Below, piece by piece: positions 5,298 to 13,975 of a stretch of DNA of 44,966 bases. Both the position numbers and the translations under genes were made by a program. Under the pieces are notes generated by a model. The model had not been told where the DNA came from, searched no databases, and was given only the letters and a program-made list of their open reading frames with translations. Numbering within the stretch: position 1 is the stretch's first letter; each line of letters begins with the position of its first letter. Source of the stretch: Candidatus Segatella violae (GTDB lineage Bacteria; Bacteroidota; Bacteroidia; Bacteroidales; Bacteroidaceae); contig DJSH01000010.1 in assembly GCA_002440225.1 (NCBI GenBank), forward strand, positions 1 through 44,966, read 5' to 3'.

Positions 5298-6668
5298 TCA
5301 CAAAATCTGCAATGGTGACGAAACGAAAATCATGGCATCGTGAGCGATGAGGAACTCCTGGTCGCGAAATCCCCAAAGTACGCTGATGCATGGCATTCCG
5401 CTGTTTCGAGCAGTCATCACGTCGACATCACTATCGCCAATATAAACAGCTCGCTTGCGATCGGCATGCAATTGGCGCAGTGCTTCGTTAACCGTATCTG
5501 GCGCAGGCTTCTTCTTGATGTCCTCTCTTTCGCCGATGGCCACATCTACCAGATTGCCGAAGAAATGACGGCACAGCTCTTGTGTGGCTGCATAGAACTT
5601 GTTGCTTACCACGGCTATGTTCTTACCTCGATTTTTAAGTTCTTCCAACATCTCCATCACGTCTGGGTATGGCTGGGTTGTGTCGAGATTGTGAATCATG
5701 TAATGTTTGCGAAAGTCTTGGTAGGTTTTCTCAAATTTCTTGTTTTTCAAACCACCAGGAATGGCACGTTCCATGAGTTTCTTCACGCCGTTGCCCACGA
5801 ACATCCTCACCTCTTCGATAGTTCTCTCTGGCATTCCGTTGGTCTTCAACGCATAGTTGCAACTGCTGGCCAAGTCTTGCAGCGTAGACAGAAGCGTACC
5901 ATCGAGGTCGAAGATGTAGGTGTCGAAATTGAACTGTGCGTGAGGGGGCATCTTTTTGACGCGAAAGTTTCCTCCGTGCAGTATGCATACGTCTTGGTTG
6001 TAGATGCGTAGATTGCCAAGTGTGCGGTTTTCGCCAAACTCCCAACGCTTAAACTGATGGGTATCTTCGTCTATCACCACATATTTATATTCTATCGGGG
6101 CATCAATCGCCTGCACATTCACAGAGAGTTCCCAGCACTGGTCTTTCGAAGGATTCATCGGCAGGAAGTGTTCCGTGTTCCAATTGCCCAAGGTTGGATG
6201 GTTTCCGAGCAGGGCCACGGCTTCGCCCTCAAACAAGTTGGGGGCGTGCACTTTGAAAATGATGGTGCGCTCGAACAAAGGCATGTGGCTTGGATTGACG
6301 GCTAAGGCTTCCTTTTTCGTGATGTTTGCGAAATAGTTGGCTTTTCCCTCATTCTCGTCATCCAGCCAGGTGTCGTTGAAGAGATAGTTGTGGCTATCAT
6401 TGTAAATGTATTCTCTATCTGCGAGAAGCGACTCTCTCCGCTTCACTCTCCCCTCGCCGTCTTTCACCATGTAATAGTATGCAATGGCAACATAGGGATG
6501 GTGTCGATTTTGGCGAGTTGCAGTCTCCACAGTCCAGTTGTATCCGTCCTGAGTGGTAAGAGGCAGGCTCATCGTGTCTTGGTAGCCGTCGGCGGCGGCG
6601 AAAGTCAGTTCCAGCTGCATCGATTCACCCCAATGGGTCTTATAGCCTATAGAAAATTTCATTTTCAT
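5298..6668 (-). CDS. Tandem starch-binding (CBM20-like) domains fused to a HAD phosphatase
   Basis: 456 codons. Residues 1-115 form a beta-rich domain like the first N-terminal domain of DPE2/MalQ-type 4-alpha-glucanotransferases. Residues 133-232 are a clear CBM20 ('ALLGNHPTLGNWN', 'PIEYKYVVID', 'RWEFGENRTL'). Residues 247-456 are a HAD-superfamily phosphatase of the phosphoglycolate phosphatase (Gph) type: nucleophile D254 and acid D256 in 'FDLDGTLLST', S355 in 'AVVSNK', the lysine of 'KKKPAPD', and 'GDSDVD' at 411-416. All catalytic residues are intact. No signal peptide is seen, so it is cytosolic. The substrate may be a phosphorylated sugar or phosphate groups on glycogen (inference). 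A TACCTTTG box at 6715-6708 drives it; mltG is divergent. The join is in one frame with no sign of sequencing error. Confidence 0.85.
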   Translation of the reverse strand: MKMKFSIGYKTHWGESMQLELTFAAADGYQDTMSLPLTTQDGYNWTVETATRQNRHHPYVAIAYYYMVKDGEGRVKRRESLLADREYIYNDSHNYLFNDTWLDDENEGKANYFANITKKEALAVNPSHMPLFERTIIFKVHAPNLFEGEAVALLGNHPTLGNWNTEHFLPMNPSKDQCWELSVNVQAIDAPIEYKYVVIDEDTHQFKRWEFGENRTLGNLRIYNQDVCILHGGNFRVKKMPPHAQFNFDTYIFDLDGTLLSTLQDLASSCNYALKTNGMPERTIEEVRMFVGNGVKKLMERAIPGGLKNKKFEKTYQDFRKHYMIHNLDTTQPYPDVMEMLEELKNRGKNIAVVSNKFYAATQELCRHFFGNLVDVAIGEREDIKKKPAPDTVNEALRQLHADRKRAVYIGDSDVDVMTARNSGMPCISVLWGFRDQEFLIAHDAMIFVSSPLQIL

Positions 6669-6707
6669 AATCTAAATAAAATAATGTGTCGTTTATGTTT
6701 TCAGCTG

Positions 6708-6715
6708 CAAAGGTA
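6708..6715 (-). promoter_or_regulatory. -7 promoter box of the CBM20-HAD gene
   Basis: TACCTTTG on the minus strand, 40 nt upstream of the ATG at 6668. The -33 match is weak. Confidence 0.5.
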
Positions 6716-6776
6716 AACAAAAAGAAGATACGACGAATAAAGAATGCGGCAATTAACCAATTTTAATTGCTTGTGC

Positions 6777-6807
6777 TTTGCTGTTTGATATTTTTGCTGT
6801 ACTTTTG
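6777..6807 (+). promoter_or_regulatory. Promoter of mltG
   Basis: TTTG (6777-6780), 19 nt, TACTTTTG (6800-6807), a full Bacteroidota consensus pair. Confidence 0.75.
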
Positions 6808-6857
6808 CACTCATTAATAACAAACATATAACAAGAATTGTGAAAAGAAAAAAGAAA

Positions 6858-7904
6858 ATGAAGAAGTCTGTTTCTAAGTTCTACTTGTATGGCGCCATCG
6901 GCTGTGTCTTGGTCATACTTATCGTAGGATACCTCTATCTCTTCGCATCCTTTTCGAAGAGCAGTAAGACTCAGTATGTATATATCGACACCGACGATAA
7001 CATCGACTCGGTATACAACAAGGTTCGCCCATTTGCTAAATCCATCCCATTCCAGGCATTCAAAACGCTCACCCACCACTCGGGCTATGCCGAGCATATA
7101 CGCACGGGTAGATACGCCATCGCCCCTGGCGACGGAGCCCTGAAGACATGGCGACACATGAAGAACGGACTGCAAGAGCCTATCAATCTCACCATACCGT
7201 CGGTAAGAACAACGGACAAGCTTGCCGATGAGCTAGGAAAGAGATTGATGCTGAGCAGCTCCGACATCCTCTCGGCACTCACCGACGAGGCAACGTGCGA
7301 GAAATATGGTTATGACACGGCGACCATTGCCTGCATGTTCATCCCCAACACATACGATGTATACTGGAACATATCGATGGAAAAGTTCTTACAGCGCATG
7401 AAGAAAGAAAGCGACAAGTTCTGGAATTTCGAGCGCGCGCAGAAAGCCAAGTCCATGAACTTGACCCCTGTACAGGTAATCACCCTGGCCAGCATCGTAG
7501 ACGAGGAAACAGCCAACAATGCCGAGAAGCCGATGATTGCCGGCATGTATTACAACAGATTGATGCTCCGCAATGCCGAATACCCAGAGGGAATGCCGCT
7601 ACAAGCCGACCCTACCATCAAGTATGCATGGAAGCGATTTGACCTGAAGCGCATCTACAACAATCTCTTGTACATCAAGAGCCCTTACAATACATACAAG
7701 AACCCCGGACTTCCACCGGGCCCTATCCGCATTCCAAGCGTAGCCGGCATCGATGCCGTGCTCAACCATGTGCACCACGACTACCTCTACATGTGCGCAA
7801 AAGAGGATTTCAGCGGCACGCATAATTTCGCCCGAACCTACGAGGAACACATGCAGAACGCAGCTAAATATTCAAAGGCTCTCAACGAAAGAGGCATCAA
7901 ATAA
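6858..7904 (+). CDS. mltG: Endolytic transglycosylase MltG
   Basis: 348 codons from ATG at 6858; an in-frame GTG at 6840 would add six basic residues and is the alternative. MltG is an inner-membrane enzyme that cuts nascent peptidoglycan strands and sets glycan length. Seen: one N-terminal membrane helix (residues about 8-30, 'FYLYGAIGCVLVILIVGYLY'); a periplasmic YceG domain; the active-site stretch 'VITLASIVDEETAN' with the conserved Glu; 'GMYYNRL', 'PLQADPTIKYA', 'SPYNTYKNPGLPPGPI' and 'GIDAVLNH', all family hallmarks. The length is normal for Bacteroidota. It is transcribed alone from the 6777-6807 promoter and ends at a strong terminator. Confidence 0.95.
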   Translation: MKKSVSKFYLYGAIGCVLVILIVGYLYLFASFSKSSKTQYVYIDTDDNIDSVYNKVRPFAKSIPFQAFKTLTHHSGYAEHIRTGRYAIAPGDGALKTWRHMKNGLQEPINLTIPSVRTTDKLADELGKRLMLSSSDILSALTDEATCEKYGYDTATIACMFIPNTYDVYWNISMEKFLQRMKKESDKFWNFERAQKAKSMNLTPVQVITLASIVDEETANNAEKPMIAGMYYNRLMLRNAEYPEGMPLQADPTIKYAWKRFDLKRIYNNLLYIKSPYNTYKNPGLPPGPIRIPSVAGIDAVLNHVHHDYLYMCAKEDFSGTHNFARTYEEHMQNAAKYSKALNERGIK

Positions 7905-7917
7905 ACAGCAATCTAGG

Positions 7918-7969
7918 AAAGAAAACTTGCAGAAAGATAGAAATTCTGCAAGTTTTCTTTCTTTTTATT
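7918..7969 (+). terminator. Terminator of mltG
   Basis: A 17-bp perfect stem (7918-7934 with 7944-7960) with a 9-nt loop is followed by CTTTTTATTT. Confidence 0.95.
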
Positions 7970-7999
7970 TGGTAGTTTGCCAATAAAGTTGTACTTTTG
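7968..7999 (+). promoter_or_regulatory. Promoter of the ACT-UPF0210 operon
   Basis: TTTG (7968-7971), 20 nt, TACTTTTG (7992-7999). It starts directly in the T-tract of the mltG terminator. It shows that translation cannot begin at the in-frame ATG at 7997 and supports the ATG at 8036. Confidence 0.75.
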
Positions 8000-8035
8000 C
8001 GCCATAAAACTTACCAATTTAAAGAAATTCAATAC

Positions 8036-8308
8036 ATGAACAGAACGATTATTACAGTAGTGGGCAAGGATACCGTAGGTATTATTGCCAAGGTTTGTAC
8101 CTATTTGGCAGAGAACAGCATCAACATCTTGGACATCTCTCAGACCATCGTTCAGGAGTATTTCAACATGATGATGATTGTAGACATGGGTAAGATGACA
8201 AAATCTTTCGAAGAGGTTGCCGATGATCTTGCCAACGTGGGCAAAGCCATGGGCGTGCAGGTGAAATGCCAGCGCGAGGAAATCTTCGACATGATGCACC
8301 GCATCTAA
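8036..8308 (+). CDS. ACT domain protein (UPF0237 type)
   Basis: 90 codons forming a single ACT domain: 'RTIITVVGKDTVGIIAKVCTYLAE', 'INILDISQTIV', 'FNMMMIVDM'. ACT domains bind amino acids or similar small ligands and dimerise; this stand-alone kind resembles GcvR-like sensors. ATG at 8036 was chosen because the promoter's -7 box overlaps the farther upstream ATG. It lies 36 bp ahead of the UPF0210 gene. The two genes are a conserved pair in many bacteria, so the ACT protein probably regulates or cooperates with the UPF0210 protein. The ligand is unknown. Confidence 0.85.
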   Translation: MNRTIITVVGKDTVGIIAKVCTYLAENSINILDISQTIVQEYFNMMMIVDMGKMTKSFEEVADDLANVGKAMGVQVKCQREEIFDMMHRI

Positions 8309-8344
8309 TTTCACACTATTAATTCATTAAAAGGAATTCAATAT

Positions 8345-9709
8345 ATGATCAATATATCTGAGGTTATCGAAACCAACAAGATGATAGAGAAGGAAAACTT
8401 CGACGTGCGTACCATCACCATGGGTATCAACCTGCTAGATTGCGCAACGACCGACTTGGACCAGCTCTGTCAGAACATCTACAACAAGATAACGCGCCTT
8501 GCAAAAAATCTTGTGAAGACGGGCGAAGACATCTCCAAGGAGTATGGAGTGCCTATCGTAAACAAGCGTATTTCCATCACCCCGATTGCGCTGGTGGGCG
8601 GCTCTGCTTGCAAAACGACCGACGACTATGTAAAGATAGCCAAGACGCTCGACAAATGTGCCAAGGAGCTGGGCGTAAACTTCCTCGGTGGCTATTCTGC
8701 CATCGTGAGCAAGGGTATGAGCAAGAGCGACGAGCTCTTGATTCGTTCCATTCCGCAAGCCATGGCGCAGACTGATTTCATCTGCAGCTCGGTGAATGTG
8801 GGCTCCACCAAGACTGGCATCAACATGGATGCCGTGAGACTGATGGGCGAAATCGTAAAGGATACAGCCGAGGCCACCAAGGACAAGGGTTCCCTGGGAT
8901 GCGCCAAGCTCGTGGTATTGTGCAATGCTCCAGACGACAACCCATTCATGGCAGGTGCCTTCCATGGCGTGAGCGAAGCCGATGCCGTGATTAGCGTGGG
9001 CGTGAGTGGACCAGGTGTTGTAAAATACGCGCTGCAAAGTGTGCGTGGCGAAAGTTTCGAGGTACTTTGCGAGACCATCAAGCGTACGGCCTTCAAAATC
9101 ACCCGTGTGGGACAGTTGGTGGCCAAAGAGGCATCTCGCCGCCTAGGCGTGCCATTTGGCATCATCGACCTTTCTCTTGCCCCTACTCCAGCTATTGGAG
9201 ACAGCGTAGCCGACATCTTGGAAGAGATAGGTTTGGAACATGCAGGCGCCCCAGGTACCACAGCAGCCCTTGCCCTCTTGAACGACCAGGTGAAGAAGGG
9301 TGGCATCATGGCTTCTTCGTATGTAGGAGGCTTGAGCGGAGCTTTCATCCCTGTGAGCGAAGACCAAGGCATGATCAATGCGGTAGAGGCAGGTGCCCTC
9401 TGCATAGAGAAGCTGGAGGCCATGACTTGCGTTTGCTCTGTAGGCCTAGACATGATAGCCATTCCTGGCGACACACCTGCCACAACCATCTCTGGCATTA
9501 TTGCCGACGAGGCTGCCATAGGTATGGTCAACCAGAAGACTACAGCTGTACGCGTGATCCCTGTCGTAGGCATGAAGGTGGGCGACAACGTAGATTTTGG
9601 CGGTTTGCTGGGCCATGCGCCTATCATGCCAGTCAATAAGTTCAGCTGCGAAGCTTTCGTCAATCGTGTGGGCAGAATCCCGGCCCCTATCCATAGCTTC
9701 AAGAACTAA
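8345..9709 (+). CDS. UPF0210/DUF711 family protein (PFL-like fold)
   Basis: 454 codons, the usual length for UPF0210. Typical segments are 'VRTITMGINLLDC', 'VNKRISITPIALVGGS', 'FLGGYSAIVSKGM', 'SSVNVGSTKTGINMDAV', 'GVSGPGVVKYAL', 'FGIIDLSLAPTPAIGDSVADILEEIGLE' and 'GAPGTTAALALLNDQVKKGG'. The family shares the pyruvate formate-lyase barrel fold, but no glycyl-radical motif was seen and the reaction is not known. It is cotranscribed with the ACT domain gene. A hairpin follows at 9747-9773. Cytosolic; no signal peptide. Confidence 0.9.
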   Translation: MINISEVIETNKMIEKENFDVRTITMGINLLDCATTDLDQLCQNIYNKITRLAKNLVKTGEDISKEYGVPIVNKRISITPIALVGGSACKTTDDYVKIAKTLDKCAKELGVNFLGGYSAIVSKGMSKSDELLIRSIPQAMAQTDFICSSVNVGSTKTGINMDAVRLMGEIVKDTAEATKDKGSLGCAKLVVLCNAPDDNPFMAGAFHGVSEADAVISVGVSGPGVVKYALQSVRGESFEVLCETIKRTAFKITRVGQLVAKEASRRLGVPFGIIDLSLAPTPAIGDSVADILEEIGLEHAGAPGTTAALALLNDQVKKGGIMASSYVGGLSGAFIPVSEDQGMINAVEAGALCIEKLEAMTCVCSVGLDMIAIPGDTPATTISGIIADEAAIGMVNQKTTAVRVIPVVGMKVGDNVDFGGLLGHAPIMPVNKFSCEAFVNRVGRIPAPIHSFKN

Positions 9710-9746
9710 AGGATAGGAAAAAGGCTAAAGGATAATATAAAAAGTG

Positions 9747-9780
9747 AGGCTTACTTCGATTCGGAGTAAGCCTTCTTTGC
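9747..9780 (+). terminator. Terminator of the ACT-UPF0210 operon
   Basis: AGGCTTACT (9747-9755) pairs with AGTAAGCCT (9765-9773); TCTTTGC follows. The T-tract is short, so efficiency is uncertain. Confidence 0.7.
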
Positions 9781-9861
9781 CAAGAAGACACATGCAGGCT
9801 GACAACAGAACAACCTGATGTTTTTACGACTATCAATGTTTCATTAAAAATCAAAATAACC

Positions 9862-10734
9862 ATGAGCAAATATTTCGCAGAATCAGAATTAATCATCAAT
9901 GAGGATGGCAGTTGTTTCCACCTTCATCTACGTCCAGAGCAACTGGCGGATAAAGTAATCTTAGTAGGCGACCCTGGCCGCGTATCGCTCGTAGCCTCCC
10001 ACTTCGACACGCAGGAAGACGAGGTTCAGAGTCGTGAGTTCCACAGCATCACCGGCACCTACAAGGGCAAGCGCATCACCGTGCAGAGCACAGGCATAGG
10101 ATGTGACAATATCGACATCGTGATGAACGAGCTCGATGCCCTCAAGAACATCGACTTCAAGACCCGCACCGAGAAGCCGGAGCACACCACCCTCACCATC
10201 GTGAGAGTAGGCACCTGCGGTGGATTGCAGCCCAACACCCCTGCCGGCACCTACGTGGCAACACAGAAGAGCATCGGCTTCGACGGACTGCTCAATTTCT
10301 ATGCCCGCCGCAACGAGGTATGCGACCTGGAAACCGAGGCGGAGTTTAAGCGCCAAGTGAAATGGAACGACCAGATAGGCAACCCCTACTGCGTGAACAA
10401 CAACCCTGAGCTGCTCGATCGCATCGCCCAAGACGACATGGTGCGTGGCATCACCATCGCCTGTGGCGGATTCTATGGTCCACAAGGCAGGGAGCTCCGC
10501 ATCCCTCTAGCCGACCCCGAGCTTAACCAAAAGATTGAGGCATTCGAGTACAAGGGCTTGCGTGTCAACAACTTCGAGATGGAAAGCTCTGCATTAGCGG
10601 GTTTGTCGTTGTTGCTAGGCCACAAAGCATTGACCTGCTGCATGGTCATCGCCAACCGCCGTGCCAAGAGTGCCAACACGGGCTACAAGAGCACCATCGA
10701 TGGTCTCATCAAACTGGTGCTCGACCGAATCTAA
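9862..10734 (+). CDS. Nucleoside phosphorylase, uridine phosphorylase-like
   Basis: 290 codons of the NP-I family: 'VILVGDPGRVSLVASHF' (phosphate-binding loop), 'TGIGCDNIDIVMNEL', 'IVRVGTCGGLQP', 'GFYGPQGRELR' and 'VNNFEMESSALAGLSLLLGH'. These enzymes split nucleosides with phosphate to a base and (deoxy)ribose-1-phosphate; the overall pattern fits uridine phosphorylase of Bacteroidota best, but base preference cannot be read here. Cytosolic. It is followed after 18 bp by mnmE, so the two genes are probably cotranscribed. No clear consensus promoter was found in the 150 bp upstream. Confidence 0.85.
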   Translation: MSKYFAESELIINEDGSCFHLHLRPEQLADKVILVGDPGRVSLVASHFDTQEDEVQSREFHSITGTYKGKRITVQSTGIGCDNIDIVMNELDALKNIDFKTRTEKPEHTTLTIVRVGTCGGLQPNTPAGTYVATQKSIGFDGLLNFYARRNEVCDLETEAEFKRQVKWNDQIGNPYCVNNNPELLDRIAQDDMVRGITIACGGFYGPQGRELRIPLADPELNQKIEAFEYKGLRVNNFEMESSALAGLSLLLGHKALTCCMVIANRRAKSANTGYKSTIDGLIKLVLDRI

Positions 10735-10752
10735 AACATAAAACATAAAAAA

Positions 10753-12225
10753 ATGACAGAAGGAAGCATCTGTGCCTTGGCTACCCCCGCAGGAGGTGCC
10801 ATCGGTGTAATCCGAGTAAGCGGAAATGACGCCATCGCCATGACCGACCGAGTATTCAGAGCCGCCAACGGCAAGTCGCTGGCAGAATCAAAAGCCAACA
10901 CCATCCGCTACGGTGAAATCAAGGATAAGGCTGGCAACACCATCGACGATGTGCTGGTAAGCGTGTTCCGTGCCCCCCACAGCTACACGGGCGAGGACTC
11001 GACTGAGATTTCCTGCCACGGCAGCAGATACATTCTCCAGCAAGTATTGCAGTGCTTGGTGCAGGCAGGCTGTCGGCATGCACAGCCTGGCGAATACACT
11101 CGCCGAGCCTACATGAACGGCAAGATGGACCTCTCGCAAGCCGAGGCTGTTGCCGACCTCATCGCCTCGACCAACAAGGCGACCCACGACATGGCGATGA
11201 GCCAGCTGAAGGGGCATTTCAGCAGCGAGCTCTCCAAGCTCAGGGAGAAGCTCCTGAAGATGAACTCACTCCTGGAACTGGAGCTGGACTTCAGCGACCA
11301 CGAGGAACTGGAGTTTGCCGACCGCAAGGAGCTCAAGCAACTAGCAGAGCAGATAGAGAAGAAGGTAACCTCCCTAGCCCACTCCTTCGAGACGGGCAAC
11401 GCCCTGAAGCAAGGCATCCCGGTGGCAATAGTGGGCAAGACCAACGTGGGCAAGAGCACCCTCTTGAACCGTCTACTAAACGAGGACAAGGCAATCGTGA
11501 GCGATGTGGAGGGCACCACCCGCGACGTGATAGAGGACACCACCGAGATTGATGGCATCACCTTCCGCTTCATCGACACCGCCGGCATCCGCAAGACCAC
11601 CGACAAGGTAGAGAAGATGGGCATCGACCGCACCTACCAGAAGATGGAGGAAGCCCAAATTCTCCTTATTCTCGTGGACGGTATCATGAAGGACAACGAT
11701 GAGCGAATAGACAAGGAACTGAAAGACGTGATGGAAATCATGGAAAGTTCCAACTGCGGCAAGGTCATCTTGGGCCTCAACAAGTTTGATGACATCAACG
11801 AGTATCAGGGGCACGGTCTATTAGGCACGGCTGCCCAGACGTTAGTGCAGCAAATCAACCAGTTCAACGAGTTCCAAAGCCAACGCACTGGTGCGCCAAT
11901 GAAGAAACTATCAATAGTTCCGATGAGCGCCAAGCTAGGCTATAACATAGAGGGTCTCAAGAAGAGTCTGGTGGAATTTGCCGACATACCCGAGATAACG
12001 GAGAACGACGTGATAGTAACCTCCGCCCGCCACTACGAGGCCTTGACGAGGGCCGACGAGTCGTTGCAAAGAGTATTGGAGTCGATGGATGCCGGTATGA
12101 GCGGCGACATCATCGCCGAGGACCTCAAGATGGTATTGGAGGCATTGGGAGAAATCACTGGCGGACAGATTAGTAGCCAGGAGACATTGAACAATATCTT
12201 CAAGCATTTCTGCATCGGAAAGTAA
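10753..12225 (+). CDS. mnmE: tRNA modification GTPase MnmE
   Basis: 490 codons (E. coli: 454). With MnmG it makes the cmnm5 modification on U34 of tRNAs reading purine-ending codons. Seen: N-terminal folate-binding domain ('ICALATPAGGAIGVIRVSG', 'EYTRRAYMNGKMDLSQAEAV'); central GTPase domain with G1 'GKTNVGKST' near residue 228, G2 'GTTRD', G3 'DTAG' and G4 'NKFD'; helical domain; and C-terminal 'FCIGK' with the conserved Cys. The extra length is partly an insertion near 'QGHGLLGTAAQTLVQQ' before the final GTPase motifs. It closes the operon with the nucleoside phosphorylase; a terminator follows. Confidence 0.97.
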   Translation: MTEGSICALATPAGGAIGVIRVSGNDAIAMTDRVFRAANGKSLAESKANTIRYGEIKDKAGNTIDDVLVSVFRAPHSYTGEDSTEISCHGSRYILQQVLQCLVQAGCRHAQPGEYTRRAYMNGKMDLSQAEAVADLIASTNKATHDMAMSQLKGHFSSELSKLREKLLKMNSLLELELDFSDHEELEFADRKELKQLAEQIEKKVTSLAHSFETGNALKQGIPVAIVGKTNVGKSTLLNRLLNEDKAIVSDVEGTTRDVIEDTTEIDGITFRFIDTAGIRKTTDKVEKMGIDRTYQKMEEAQILLILVDGIMKDNDERIDKELKDVMEIMESSNCGKVILGLNKFDDINEYQGHGLLGTAAQTLVQQINQFNEFQSQRTGAPMKKLSIVPMSAKLGYNIEGLKKSLVEFADIPEITENDVIVTSARHYEALTRADESLQRVLESMDAGMSGDIIAEDLKMVLEALGEITGGQISSQETLNNIFKHFCIGK

Positions 12226-12308
12226 TGAATTTTCAATATCCATATATTACTATTGATGCAAGAGGCATGAAAATTGAAATCAATGAGTGGTTAATATCCA
12301 TACAGCAT

Positions 12309-12352
12309 AAGGCATGGAAGACAAAAATTGTCATCCATGCCTTTTATCTTGT
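12309..12352 (+). terminator. Terminator of mnmE
   Basis: A 15-bp stem with one A-A mismatch (12309-12324 with 12328-12343; GGCATGGA/TCCATGCC and GACAA/TTGTC) and a 3-nt loop, then TTATCTTGTTTTT. Confidence 0.9.
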
Positions 12353-12391
12353 TTTTGACCTATTCTTGTTTTACTGATAATTCGACGGAGC

Positions 12392-13699
12392 TTATTTCAA
12401 CTTCTTATAACCATACGATGCACAACTGCCAAGTTGCTCCTCGATACGGATGAGCTGATTATACTTAGCCATACGATCGGTACGACTCATGGAACCTGTC
12501 TTAATCTGACCAGAGTTTGTTGCCACGGCAATGTCGGCGATTGTAGTATCCTCGGTCTCACCAGAACGGTGAGAAGTAACCGTGGTGTAACCATGACGAT
12601 GAGCCATCTCGATGGCATCCAAGGTCTCGGTGAGCGAACCTATCTGATTTACCTTGATGAGGATAGAATTGGCAGCCCCCATCTTGATGCCCTTCTCCAA
12701 GAACTTTACATTGGTTACAAAGAGGTCGTCGCCTACCAACTGACAACGGTCGCCAATGGCAGCAGTCAACTTCACCCAGTTCTCCCAATCGTTCTCGTCG
12801 AGGCCATCCTCTATAGAATCGATAGGATACTTATTAATCAACTCTTCCAAGAACTTGATTTGCTCAGCGGCTGTCAGCTTCTTTCCATTAGGATCTTTCT
12901 TCTTGCCATCCTTCAACTGGCGATAGTCATAATACCACTCACCATTTTCCTGAACAGCAAATTCACTTGCAGCACAGTCCATAGCAATCTTCACATCCTT
13001 GCCTGGCTCATAGCCGGCATCTTTGATGGCCTGGCAGATGCTATCAAGTGCATCCTCAATGCCATTGAGCGCAGGAGCGAAACCACCCTCGTCGCCAACG
13101 GCTGTGGAAAGTCCGCGGTTCTTCAAGAGCTTGGCCAACGCATGGAACACCTCGGCACCCATACGGATAGCCTCTTTCTCGGAAGGAGTGCCCACTGGGC
13201 GAATCATGAACTCCTGGAAAGCAATAGGTGCATCGGAGTGGGCACCACCATTGATGATGTTCATCATAGGAACAGGCAGTGTGTAAGTATTGCAGCCGCC
13301 AATATAGCGATACAACGGGATATGAAGATATTCTGCGGCAGCATGAGCCACAGCCAAGGATACGCCAAGGATGGCATTGGCACCCAAATTGGACTTGGTC
13401 TTGGTTCCGTCGAGTTCCAACATCTTATAGTCGATGGCACGCTGCTCCAAAGCTGAGACTCCTACCAAGGCAGGGGCTATCACCTTGTTGACATTGTCAA
13501 CAGCCTTCAATACACCTTTGCCACCGAAGCGGTTCTTGTCGCCATCACGAAGTTCCAAAGCCTCGTTTTCTCCTGTAGAGGCACCAGAAGGAACCGAAGC
13601 ACGGCCTACGACACCTGACTGCAATGTTACCTCTACCTCAACTGTTGGATTACCACGTGAATCCAAGATTTCTCTTGCATGTACTTTTTCAATGATCAT
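12392..13699 (-). CDS. eno: Enolase
   Basis: 435 codons, normal length. It converts 2-phosphoglycerate to phosphoenolpyruvate in glycolysis. Seen: 'AREILDSRGNPTVEVEV', 'GRASVPSGASTGENEALELRD', metal ligands in 'AMDCAASEF', 'SIEDGLDEND' and 'LVGDDLFVTN', catalytic Lys in 'SILIKVNQIG', and the signature 'SHRSGETEDTTIADIAV'. It is monocistronic, with its own promoter at 13743-13774 and a 37-nt leader. It converges on mnmE. Confidence 0.98.
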   Translation of the reverse strand: MIIEKVHAREILDSRGNPTVEVEVTLQSGVVGRASVPSGASTGENEALELRDGDKNRFGGKGVLKAVDNVNKVIAPALVGVSALEQRAIDYKMLELDGTKTKSNLGANAILGVSLAVAHAAAEYLHIPLYRYIGGCNTYTLPVPMMNIINGGAHSDAPIAFQEFMIRPVGTPSEKEAIRMGAEVFHALAKLLKNRGLSTAVGDEGGFAPALNGIEDALDSICQAIKDAGYEPGKDVKIAMDCAASEFAVQENGEWYYDYRQLKDGKKKDPNGKKLTAAEQIKFLEELINKYPIDSIEDGLDENDWENWVKLTAAIGDRCQLVGDDLFVTNVKFLEKGIKMGAANSILIKVNQIGSLTETLDAIEMAHRHGYTTVTSHRSGETEDTTIADIAVATNSGQIKTGSMSRTDRMAKYNQLIRIEEQLGSCASYGYKKLK

Positions 13700-13742
13700 A
13701 ATTCAAATAATTTAGTTACATAATACATTTAAAATTCGAGTG

Positions 13743-13774
13743 CAAAGTTATACATAATCTCTTAAATATGCAAA
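13743..13774 (-). promoter_or_regulatory. Promoter of eno
   Basis: On the minus strand: TTTG (13774-13771), 20 nt, TAACTTTG (13750-13743), an exact consensus pair. Confidence 0.75.
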
Positions 13775-13833
13775 TTTCTGCCATCATGAGAAGTAGGTAT
13801 TTTTATCAGAGACAGAGATGGAATAGGGGTATG

Positions 13834-13931
13834 CCTATAAGCCTATAAGCTTACAGGCATATACGTATAAGCCGGTAGGTATATGCCTGTAAGCCGATAG
13901 GTATATACGTATAAAGCTATAAGTATATACC
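13834..13931. repeat. Degenerate 22-bp repeats upstream of eno
   Basis: The stretch is built from imperfect copies of TAAGCCGATAGGTATATACG-like units with a 22-bp period (clearest from about 13868 to 13931), plus short palindromes such as ATATACGTATA. It lies between the DUF1460 gene end and the eno promoter. No function is evident. Confidence 0.75.
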
Positions 13932-13933
13932 TA

Positions 13934-13975
13934 TTTATCTATCTATAATACACGTTTATCTATCTATAATACACG
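13934..13975. repeat. 21-bp perfect tandem duplication over a stop codon
   Basis: Two identical 21-bp units, 13934-13954 and 13955-13975. The second contains the stop codon (13964-13966) and last three codons of the DUF1460 gene, so the duplication copied the gene's 3' end without altering the protein. Confidence 0.95.

Noticed and set aside
8435..9702. Long leftward frames opposite the UPF0210 gene
   Set aside because: They are shadows of a conserved gene in a GC-rich stretch.
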